NCBI GenBank assembly: GCA_030152105.1
Contig: JASLIH010000115.1
Span: 1-5,718 of the forward strand
DNA from: Actinomycetes bacterium
Lineage (GTDB): Bacteria; Actinomycetota; CALGFH01
Direction: 5' to 3'
Length of the DNA stretch: 5,718 nt
The position numbers were made by a program, and so were the translations under genes. Below the pieces are notes generated by a model, which was given only the letters and a program-made list of their open reading frames with translations, was not told the origin of the DNA and ran no database searches. This document shows positions 1-5,270 of this stretch, one piece after another. Each line of letters starts with the position of its first letter. Position 1 is the stretch's first letter.

Positions 1-1
1 C

Positions 2-472
2 GGGGACCGGGGCCGGTTCGGGCCGGCCCAGGGACGCCTGGAGCGGCTCCCGTTCACGACCGGCAGCTTCGACGCCGTGGTCGCCGCCGACGTGCTCGAG
101 CACCTGCCCGACCTGCCGGCCGCCGTGGCCGAGCTGGCCAGGGTGCTGGCCCCGGGCGGCAGCTTCCTGTTCGACACCATCAACCGCACCCCCTGGGCAT
201 GGTTTGTGGCCGTGTTCGGGCTGGAGCAGGTGCTGCGCATGGTGCCGAGAGGCACCCACGACTGGCGGCTGTTCATCCGCCCGGCCGAGCTGGACCGGCT
301 GCTGCGCCGCTCCGGCCTTGAGCCCGTCCGGCTCACCGGCCTGGCCCCCCAGATCGGCCCAGGGACTGTCGCCCGCGGGCTGCTCACCCGCCGCATCGAC
401 GTCCCCAGCTTCGCCACCGGCAACGGACGCCGCGCGTCCTACCTGGGGCACTACAGAAAGGCCTCGGGATGA
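2..472 (+). CDS. UbiG-like SAM-dependent O-methyltransferase, C-terminal part (5' truncated by window edge)
   Basis: Class I SAM-dependent methyltransferase resembling UbiG, the O-methyltransferase that acts on polyprenyl-hydroxyphenols and demethylubiquinol. The frame is open from base 2, giving 156 visible residues plus a TGA stop. UbiG is about 240 residues, so the N-terminus with the glycine-rich SAM motif I lies upstream. Visible motifs are the post-I/motif II segment FDAVVAADVLEHLPD (visible residues 23-37), LAPGGSFLFDTINRTP, and the UbiG-typical LRMVPRGTHDW followed by FIRPAEL. The C-terminus ends in YLGHYRKASG, much like the YxGxARK end of UbiG relatives. The stop overlaps the ATG of the type III polyketide synthase (ATGA), which implies translational coupling. 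The substrate is therefore more likely a polyketide-derived phenol or hydroquinone than ubiquinone, which actinobacteria lack. That substrate is inference; the UbiG-like fold assignment is firm. Confidence 0.88.
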   Translation, partial: GDRGRFGPAQGRLERLPFTTGSFDAVVAADVLEHLPDLPAAVAELARVLAPGGSFLFDTINRTPWAWFVAVFGLEQVLRMVPRGTHDWRLFIRPAELDRLLRRSGLEPVRLTGLAPQIGPGTVARGLLTRRIDVPSFATGNGRRASYLGHYRKASG

Positions 473-1506
473 CCCCCCGCCTCCAGGCCCTCGGCACGGC
501 CATGCCCGACTTCTACGTGTTCAAGCAGTCCGACATCGTCGAGGGGTTCTTCGCCCGACAGCCCGGGTGGGACCCGGCCTGGGCCGAGGTGTTCGCCGCC
601 TCCGGGGTGGAGCGCCGGGCCTCGGTGGTCGACCCGGGCTGGTACGCCCGGCCCCGGAGCACCGCCGACCGGATGCGGGAGTTCGTCCCGGCCGCCCGCC
701 GGCTCGGGGCCGAGGCGGCCCGGCGGGCCCTGGAGCGGGCCGGGCCGGGCGCGGCCGCCGAGGTCGGCGACCTGCTGGCCGTCTCCTGCACCGGCTACAG
801 CGGCCCCGGGCTGGACGTCCACCTGGCCGACGACCTCGAGCTCAGCGACCGGGTCCGGCGCCTGGCCATCGGCCACATGGGCTGCTACGCGGCCCTGCCG
901 GCGCTGCGCACGGCGGCCGCCCTGGCCGCCGCCTCGGGCGGTCGGGCCCTGGTCGCCTGCGTCGAGCTGTGCACCCTGCACGTCCAGCCGGCCCGGAGCC
1001 GCGAGGACGCCGTCTACCAGGCCCTGTTCGGCGACGGGGCGGCGGCCGCGCTGGTCGGCCCGGGCGGCGACGGCCCGGCCATCGTCGGCTCGGCCACCGT
1101 GACGGTGCCCCGCAGCGAGGAGCGGATGGGCTGGCTGGTCGAGGACGACGGCTTCCACATGTGGCTCTCGCCCCGGGTCCCGGCCCTGGTCGAGCGGGGT
1201 GTGGGCCGGCTGCTGGAGGATCTCCTTGGGTCGCACGGGCTGGCCACGGCCGACGTCGCCCACTGGGCCGTCCACCCGGGCGGCCCCGAGATCATCGACC
1301 GGGTCCAGCGGCGCGTCGGGCTCAGCGACGCCCAGGTCGCCCGCTCCCGCGAGGTCCTGGCCGACGGCGGCAACCGCTCCTCGGCCACCGTCCTGTTCAT
1401 CCTCGAGCAGCTGCTGGCCAGCGGCGAGGTCGAGCCCGGCCAGTGGATCGTCGCTCTCGCCTTCGGGACCGGGCTGACCCTCGAGGCGCTGCTCCTCCAG
1501 GCCTGA
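469..1506 (+). CDS. Type III polyketide synthase (chalcone/stilbene synthase family)
   Basis: Homodimeric thiolase-fold ketosynthase that extends an acyl-CoA starter with malonyl-CoA units and cyclises the product to a resorcinol, pyrone or related phenolic. At 345 aa it has the usual length. The full catalytic triad is visible: Cys139 in GHMGCYAAL, His269 in WAVHPGGPEII and Asn302 in DGGNRSSATVLFIL. The His-Asn spacing of 33 equals that of plant chalcone synthase. Other family marks are CTGYSGPG (107-114), CVELCTLH (164-171), QALFGDGAA (184-192) and AFGTGLT (331-337), the counterpart of the plant GFGPG loop. FabH (KAS III) is a relative, but the HPGGP and QALFGDGA motifs favour type III PKS. 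The ATG lies inside the methyltransferase stop, with a weak GAAAGG ribosome site 7 nt upstream. The ELC[ST]L signature is the bacterial form, as in alkylresorcinol or alkylpyrone synthases. Starter, chain length and cyclisation type cannot be read from the sequence. Confidence 0.93.
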   Translation: MTPRLQALGTAMPDFYVFKQSDIVEGFFARQPGWDPAWAEVFAASGVERRASVVDPGWYARPRSTADRMREFVPAARRLGAEAARRALERAGPGAAAEVGDLLAVSCTGYSGPGLDVHLADDLELSDRVRRLAIGHMGCYAALPALRTAAALAAASGGRALVACVELCTLHVQPARSREDAVYQALFGDGAAAALVGPGGDGPAIVGSATVTVPRSEERMGWLVEDDGFHMWLSPRVPALVERGVGRLLEDLLGSHGLATADVAHWAVHPGGPEIIDRVQRRVGLSDAQVARSREVLADGGNRSSATVLFILEQLLASGEVEPGQWIVALAFGTGLTLEALLLQA

Positions 1507-1520
1507 CCTCCGACCCCCAC

Positions 1521-1525
1521 AGGAG
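1521..1525 (+). promoter_or_regulatory. Shine-Dalgarno AGGAG fixing a TTG start
   Basis: AGGAG sits 5 nt before the TTG at 1531. It is the only good ribosome site in the 24-nt gap after the polyketide synthase stop. It supports a TTG start, because the FAH-family N-terminus (MRIVRYS) begins exactly there and no in-frame ATG or GTG lies nearby. Confidence 0.75.
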
Positions 1526-1530
1526 CCCCT

Positions 1531-2298
1531 TTGCGCATCGTCCGCTACAGCCACCAGGGCGACGTCGGCTTCGGCATCCACGAGGACGAGACGGTGGCCG
1601 CGATCGGCCCCCACCCGTTCGGCGCCTTCGAGTACACCGGGGAGCGGTTCCCGGCCGGCGAGGTCCGGCTGCTGGCCCCGGTGCTGCCCAGCAAGGTGGT
1701 CGCCATCGGCCGCAACTACGCCGAGCACGCCCGCGAGCTCGGCAACGAGGTCCCGCCCGAACCGGTGCTGTTCCTCAAGCCGTCGACCTCGGTGGTCGGC
1801 CCTGGCGACCCGATCGTCCGCCCCGAAGGGGTGGGGCGGGTCGACTTCGAGGGCGAGCTGGCCGTGGTCGTCGGCAAGCTGGTCCGCCGCCTCCAGCCGG
1901 CCGACGCGATCCAGGCGGTGCTCGGCTTCACCTGCGCCAACGACGTCACCGCTCGCGACCTGCAGCGCGCGGACGGGCAGTGGGCGCGGGCCAAGGGCTT
2001 CGACACCTTCTGCCCGATCGGCCCCTGGATCGAGACCGACCTGGACTCGAGCGACCTGGCCCTGCACACCCTGGTCAACGGCGAGGTCCGCCAGCAGGCC
2101 CGCACCTCCCAGCTCGAGCACGGCGTCGCCGACCTGCTGGCGTTCGTGAGCCGGGTGATGACCCTGCTCCCCGGCGACGTGCTGCTCACCGGCACCCCGG
2201 CCGGCGTCGGCCCCCTCGAGCCCGGCGACCGGGTCGAGGTCGAGGTCGAGGGCATCGGCGTCCTGCCCAACGAGGTCGTGCCAGAGCCGCCCCGCTGA
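1531..2298 (+). CDS. Fumarylacetoacetate hydrolase (FAH) family protein
   Basis: Divalent-metal enzyme of the FAH superfamily, which holds fumarylacetoacetases, 2-hydroxyhepta-2,4-diene-1,7-dioate isomerases, acylpyruvases and oxaloacetate decarboxylases. All act on beta-keto or 2-keto acids through C-C cleavage, decarboxylation or isomerisation. The protein is 255 aa, normal for the single-domain subgroup. Visible motifs are AIGRNYAEHA after a short N-terminal segment, the metal ligands Glu107 and Glu109 in DFEGELAVVVGK and Asp138 in NDVTARDLQ, the active-site Lys155 in ARAKGFDTFCPIGPW, and TGTPAGVG (220-227). No key residue appears to be missing. It follows the polyketide synthase by 24 nt on the same strand, so it is probably co-transcribed. 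In mycobacteria I recall a similar gene directly upstream of gltX, so its link to polyketide chemistry is uncertain. Exact substrate unknown. Confidence 0.9.
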   Translation: MRIVRYSHQGDVGFGIHEDETVAAIGPHPFGAFEYTGERFPAGEVRLLAPVLPSKVVAIGRNYAEHARELGNEVPPEPVLFLKPSTSVVGPGDPIVRPEGVGRVDFEGELAVVVGKLVRRLQPADAIQAVLGFTCANDVTARDLQRADGQWARAKGFDTFCPIGPWIETDLDSSDLALHTLVNGEVRQQARTSQLEHGVADLLAFVSRVMTLLPGDVLLTGTPAGVGPLEPGDRVEVEVEGIGVLPNEVVPEPPR

Positions 2299-2330
2299 GC
2301 GGTCCGGGGGGCTCTGGCCCCCCGGACGCT
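2298..2330. terminator. Bidirectional hairpin terminator between convergent genes
   Basis: A perfect 11-bp inverted repeat pairs GTCCGGGGGGC (2302-2312) with GCCCCCCGGAC (2317-2327) around a TCTG loop. Three outer pairs (AGC/GCT) continue the stem past a single bulged G at 2301. It fills the 36-bp gap between the FAH stop and the glycosyltransferase stop, so it can end transcription from both sides. No U-tract follows, as is common for actinobacterial terminators. Confidence 0.8.
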
Positions 2331-2334
2331 GTCG

Positions 2335-3393
2335 TCAGCCCGCCTGGGCGATCGCCCGGCGGTAGACCTTCTCGTAGCCGTCGACCATGTCCGGCACGTC
2401 GAAGCAGTCGGACACGTGCTGGCGGCAGGCCTTGGCGTCGAGGGCGCCAGCCCGCTGGATGGCCGCCGGCAGCTCCTCCGGCCGGTCGCAGATGTAGCCG
2501 GTCAGGCCGTCGACCACCAGCTCGGGCACCGAGCCGGCGCGCAGCGCCACCACCGGGGTGCCGCAGGCCATGGCCTCGACCATCACGATCCCGAACGGCT
2601 CGTCCCACTGGATGGGGAAGACGAGCGCGCTGGCCTTGGCCAGCAGCTTCTTCTTCTCCTCGGTGGTGGCGTGGCCGTACCACTCGGCGTCCGGGCCGAG
2701 CAGGGGCCGCACCCGCTGGTCGAAGTAGGCGTGCTCGGCCGGCTCGTTGCACTTGGCCGCGATCACGATCCGCCGCCCGGCCGCCCTGGCCGCCTTGATG
2801 GCCAGGTCCGGTCCCTTCTCGGGGCTGATCCGGCCGAGGAACAGCACGAAGTCGTCCTTCTCGGTCTCGAAGGGGTACTCGTCTACCGGGATGGCGTTGT
2901 ACACCGTCCCAGCCCACGGCAGGTGGGGGCCCTTGGCCCGCTGGGCCTCGGAGATGGCCACCATCGGGTGGTGACGGCTGAGCAGCCGGTAGCACTCGCC
3001 CAGCTCGCCGGTGACCGGCCCGTGGGCGGTCAGCACCGTGGGGGTGCGGCGGGCTCGTGCCGTCAGGGGGCCGCCCATCGAGTGGTCGTGGACCACGTCG
3101 ACGTCGAGCTCCCGGAGGTGCTCGTCGGCCTGGAGGGCGTGGACGATCTCGGGGAACGGCGTGCCCATGCGGGCGACCGGCGGCTCCTCGTAGGTCTGCA
3201 GGAACTTGGCCGCGCTGGTCCGGCAGTCGCCGGCGCCGATCAGCGTGACCTGGTGGCCGTGGGCGACGAGCCCCTCGACCAGCCAGTGGACCATGGCTTC
3301 GATGCCGCCATAGCCGTCCGGCGGGATCGGGAACCACGGCGGCGCGACCACAGCGACGCGCAGGTGTTTTGAAGCATCCTCGGATGCGGACAC
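2335..3393 (-). CDS. Glycosyltransferase family 4 (GT-B fold), substrate unknown
   Basis: Retaining GT-B glycosyltransferase, cytosolic or membrane-associated, moving a sugar from a nucleotide donor to an unknown acceptor. At 352 aa it is normal for GT4. The N-terminal Rossmann domain starts with LRVAVVAPPWFPIPPDGYGG (residues 11-30), whose glycine loop is typical. It is followed by VHDHSMGG (101-108) and VYNAIPVDEY near the domain joint (164-173). The C-terminal donor domain has LGRISPEKG (186-194, with Arg188 and Lys193) and the EX7E motif from Glu265 (EPFG) to Glu273 (VEAMACGTPVVA). No membrane segment or signal peptide is seen. The GTG start is supported by GAGGAGG 5 nt upstream. It lies convergent to the FAH gene and divergent to gltX, apparently as a single-gene transcript. 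The acceptor could be a cell-envelope glycolipid, polysaccharide or small metabolite; the sequence does not decide. Confidence 0.93.
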   Translation of the reverse strand: MSASEDASKHLRVAVVAPPWFPIPPDGYGGIEAMVHWLVEGLVAHGHQVTLIGAGDCRTSAAKFLQTYEEPPVARMGTPFPEIVHALQADEHLRELDVDVVHDHSMGGPLTARARRTPTVLTAHGPVTGELGECYRLLSRHHPMVAISEAQRAKGPHLPWAGTVYNAIPVDEYPFETEKDDFVLFLGRISPEKGPDLAIKAARAAGRRIVIAAKCNEPAEHAYFDQRVRPLLGPDAEWYGHATTEEKKKLLAKASALVFPIQWDEPFGIVMVEAMACGTPVVALRAGSVPELVVDGLTGYICDRPEELPAAIQRAGALDAKACRQHVSDCFDVPDMVDGYEKVYRRAIAQAG

Positions 3394-3398
3394 ACTGG

Positions 3399-3405
3399 CC
3401 TCCTC
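3399..3405 (-). promoter_or_regulatory. Strong Shine-Dalgarno of the glycosyltransferase gene
   Basis: On the minus strand this reads GAGGAGG, 5 nt before the GTG at 3391-3393. It decides the GTG start and contrasts with gltX, which is transcribed divergently from the same gap and has no such site. Confidence 0.75.
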
Positions 3406-3458
3406 ACCGTTGGGGGTACGGCGGTGCCAAGGGCGGAGCGGTGGAACTGGGGGCTCCT

Positions 3459-3464
3459 ACCTTA
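3459..3464 (-). promoter_or_regulatory. Possible -10 box (TAAGGT) for the glycosyltransferase gene
   Basis: On the minus strand TAAGGT fits the TANNNT consensus of actinobacterial housekeeping promoters. It would give a leader of about 60 nt before the GTG start. No good -35 hexamer is present at 16-18 bp, so the call is weak and rests on the position in the divergent gap. Confidence 0.25.
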
Positions 3465-3495
3465 CCGCGAAGCACCGCCTCCAAACGAACTCGCG

Positions 3496-3501
3496 TAGCA
3501 T
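3496..3501 (+). promoter_or_regulatory. -10 box (TAGCAT) for a probably leaderless gltX transcript
   Basis: TAGCAT matches TANNNT and ends 7 nt before the gltX ATG at 3509. Transcription would therefore begin at or within a base or two of the start codon. No Shine-Dalgarno sequence is seen upstream of that ATG. This combination is the standard pattern for leaderless mRNAs in actinobacteria. The -35 region (around 3472-3477, GCACCG) is poor, which is common for such promoters. Confidence 0.55.
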
Positions 3502-3508
3502 TCGTCGC

Positions 3509-4978
3509 ATGAGCGAGCGCGTTCGGACCCGGTTTGCCCCTTCGCCAACCGGCTTCCTGCATGTCGGCACTGCGCGGACCGCCCTTTACTCATACCTTTT
3601 CGCCCGACGCCACGGCGGCCAGTTCGTCCTGCGCATCGAGGACACCGACGCCGGCCGCAACGTCGCCGACAGCGCCGCCGGGATCGTCGACGGGCTGCGC
3701 TGGCTCGGCCTGGACTGGGACGAGGGCTACCTCAAGGGCGGCACCCACGGGCCGTACGTGCAGACCGAGCGCCTCGACCGCTACCACGCCGCGGTCAACG
3801 CCCTGGTCGCCCACGGCGACGCCTACCTGTGCTACTGCACCACCGAGGAGCTGGAGGAGCGCCGCAAGGCGGCCGAGGCCCATAGCCTGCCCCCGGGCTA
3901 CGACGGCCACTGCCGGCACCTGCGCCCCGACCAGGTGCGGGCCTATGAGGCCGAGGGGCGCAAGCCGGCGGTCCGGTTCCGGCTCCCCGACGAGGGCGAG
4001 ACAGTGGTCGAGGACCTCATCAGGGGCAGGGTCGCCTTCGACAACGCCACCCTGACCGACTTCGTCATCCTGCGGGCCAACGGCATCCCCACCTACCACC
4101 TGTCGGCGGTGTTCGACGACGTCGACATGGGTATCACCCACGTCATCCGGGGCGAGGACCTGTTCCCGTCCACGGCGCGGCACGTGCACCTGTTCCGGGC
4201 CCTGGGCCGCCCCACGCCGCCGATCTTCGCCCACCTGCCCCTGATCGTCGGGGCCGACCGGCGCAAGCTGTCCAAGCGCCGCGACAAGATGTCGGTGCAG
4301 CAGTTCCGTGACGAGGGCTACCTGCCCGAGGCGATGGTCAACTACCTGGCCCTGCTCGGCTGGTCGCTGGATGACCACACCGAGCTGTTCACCCTGGCCG
4401 ACCTGGAGCGGGTGTTCTCGCTGGAGCGGGTTTCGCGCAACCCGGCCGCCTTCGACACCAAGAAGCTCGACGCCCTCAACGGCCACTACCTGCGCCAGCT
4501 CACCCCGGCCGACTTCGCCGCCCGGGCCTGGCCGTTCGTGGAGGCGGCCGCCCTCCCCGGTGCCGACCCGGCCCTGCTGGCCGAGGCCGCCCCGCTGGTC
4601 CAGGAGCGGGTCAACCACCTCACCGAGGTCCCCGGCATGGTCGGGTTCCTGTTCACCGACGAGCTCGAGCTCGACCCGGCGGCCGCGGCCAAGGTCCTGA
4701 CCGACGACGCCCCCGCCTTCCTGGCCGAGGCGGCCGAGCGGCTGGAGAAGGTCGAGCCGTGGACGGCCGCCGACATCGAGGCCACCCTCCGCGGCCTCCA
4801 GGAGCAGCACGGCCTCAAGCCAAGGACGGCCTTCCAGCCGGTCCGCCTGGCCATCACCGGCCGGCTGGTCAGCCCGCCCCTGTTCGAGTCGATGGAGCTG
4901 CTCGGCAAGACCCGCTCCCTCGAGCGCCTGGAGCGCGCCACCACCGCGCGGTTGAGCGATCCGCCCACCGGCCGCTAA
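3509..4978 (+). CDS. gltX: Glutamyl-tRNA synthetase (class I), probably non-discriminating
   Basis: Attaches glutamate to tRNA-Glu in the cytoplasm. In bacteria that lack GlnRS it also mischarges tRNA-Gln, which GatCAB then amidates. It is 489 aa, typical for bacterial GltX. The class I signatures are complete: PSPTGFLHVGT with the HIGH-type HVGT at residues 18-21, RIEDTD (42-47), VIRGEDL before the second signature, and the KMSKS-type KLSKR (253-257). A CxC...CxH set (Cys108, Cys110, Cys135, His137) matches the spacing of the zinc site of E. coli GluRS. The frame is open for 33 codons further upstream from a TTG at 3410, but homology begins at the ATG (MSERVRTRFAPSPTG), and a -10 box just before it would exclude the longer form. 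Two tRNA genes follow, probably in the same transcript. Early codons (about 10-35) are less GC-rich than the rest. Non-discrimination is inferred from lineage and the neighbouring tRNA-Gln. Confidence 0.97.
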   Translation: MSERVRTRFAPSPTGFLHVGTARTALYSYLFARRHGGQFVLRIEDTDAGRNVADSAAGIVDGLRWLGLDWDEGYLKGGTHGPYVQTERLDRYHAAVNALVAHGDAYLCYCTTEELEERRKAAEAHSLPPGYDGHCRHLRPDQVRAYEAEGRKPAVRFRLPDEGETVVEDLIRGRVAFDNATLTDFVILRANGIPTYHLSAVFDDVDMGITHVIRGEDLFPSTARHVHLFRALGRPTPPIFAHLPLIVGADRRKLSKRRDKMSVQQFRDEGYLPEAMVNYLALLGWSLDDHTELFTLADLERVFSLERVSRNPAAFDTKKLDALNGHYLRQLTPADFAARAWPFVEAAALPGADPALLAEAAPLVQERVNHLTEVPGMVGFLFTDELELDPAAAAKVLTDDAPAFLAEAAERLEKVEPWTAADIEATLRGLQEQHGLKPRTAFQPVRLAITGRLVSPPLFESMELLGKTRSLERLERATTARLSDPPTGR

Positions 4979-4990
4979 GATGCCCGAGCC

Positions 4991-5009
4991 CGTGGGTCAC
5001 CGGCCCACG
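4991..5009 (+). terminator. Hairpin between gltX and tRNA-Gln (weak terminator or processing element)
   Basis: CGTGGGTC pairs with GGCCCACG around a 3-nt ACC loop, 8 bp with one G-U pair. It starts 13 nt after the gltX stop and ends 5 nt before tRNA-Gln. No U-tract follows. It may attenuate read-through from gltX, or protect the mRNA 3' end after tRNA processing. Confidence 0.4.
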
Positions 5010-5014
5010 TCCCC

Positions 5015-5086
5015 TGGGGTGTGGGGTAATTGGCAGCCCGACGGGTTCTGGCCCCGTTAGTCTAGGTTCGAGTCCTGGCACCCCAG
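5015..5086 (+). tRNA. tRNA-Gln (anticodon CUG)
   Basis: A full cloverleaf of 72 nt without encoded CCA. The acceptor stem pairs TGGGGTG (5015-5021) with CACCCCA (5079-5085), and the discriminator is G5086. The D arm is GGGT/GCCC around AATTGGCA. The anticodon arm is ACGGG/CCCGT with loop TTCTGGC, giving anticodon CTG at 5048-5050, which reads CAG. The T arm is CTAGG/CCTGG with loop TTCGAGT. It begins 36 nt after gltX. The U1-A72 pair is the identity feature expected of glutamine tRNAs that go through the GluRS/GatCAB route. A CCA end must be added by nucleotidyltransferase. Confidence 0.96.
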
Positions 5087-5102
5087 CGCAGTGACGCAAC
5101 AA

Positions 5103-5175
5103 GGCCCCGTCGTCTAGTGGCCTAGGACGCCGCCCTCTCAAGGCGGTAGCGCCGGTTCGAATCCGGTCGGGGCTA
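5103..5175 (+). tRNA. tRNA-Glu (anticodon CUC)
   Basis: A full cloverleaf of 73 nt without encoded CCA. The acceptor stem pairs GGCCCCG (5103-5109) with CGGGGCT (5168-5174), with a G1-U72 wobble, and the discriminator is A5175. The D stem is GTC/GAC. The anticodon arm is CCGCC/GGCGG with loop CTCTCAA, giving anticodon CTC at 5137-5139, which reads GAG. The T arm is GCCGG/CCGGT with loop TTCGAAT. It lies 16 nt after tRNA-Gln, so the two are very likely one precursor. The 3' half is a typical site for tyrosine-integrase insertion, but no second copy of it occurs in this window. Confidence 0.97.
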
Positions 5176-5193
5176 CAACCGAGGACCAGCACA

Positions 5194-5235
5194 ACACGGC
5201 CGCTGACCAGCAGGAACGAGGGTCAGGGGCCGTGT
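5194..5235 (+). terminator. Long hairpin terminator after the tRNA pair
   Basis: The arms ACACGGCCGCTGACC (5194-5208) and GGTCAGGGGCCGTGT (5221-5235) pair over 15 positions with a single G-G mismatch, around a 12-nt loop. It begins 19 nt after tRNA-Glu. The following bases are T-rich for this genome (TCGTGTGTCC) but not a true U-tract. The likely role is termination of the gltX-tRNA-Gln-tRNA-Glu transcript. Confidence 0.65.
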
Positions 5236-5240
5236 CGTGT

Positions 5241-5270
5241 GTCCGGCCAAGTCCGGCCGGGTCCGGCCGT
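5241..5270. repeat. Three tandem 10-bp direct repeats, GTCCGGCCNN
   Basis: Three head-to-tail copies with an invariant GTCCGGCC core differ only in the last two bases (AA, GG, GT). The 10-bp period places the copies on about the same face of the helix. They directly follow the post-tRNA hairpin. Function unknown; a protein-binding array (integrase arm or regulator) is possible, as is simple slippage. Confidence 0.7.

Noticed and set aside
451..2121. A 556-codon minus-strand open frame opposite the PKS and FAH genes
   Set aside because: Antisense shadow with a low-complexity sequence (repeated GQ, GD, AG runs) opposite two genes with intact catalytic residues.
204..2798. An 864-codon plus-strand open frame crossing several genes
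   Set aside because: It overlaps four well-supported genes in other frames, is dominated by Arg, Pro, Gly and Ala, and has no family motif. It is a high-GC shadow frame.
3443..3470. GGAACT as an ECF-sigma type -35 element
   Set aside because: No matching -10 (GTT or CGTC type) occurs at 15-18 bp downstream.
3410..3508. N-terminal extension of gltX from a TTG at 3410
   Set aside because: The extra 33 residues match nothing expected of GluRS, the family N-terminus begins at the ATG at 3509, and the likely promoter box at 3496 lies within the extension.
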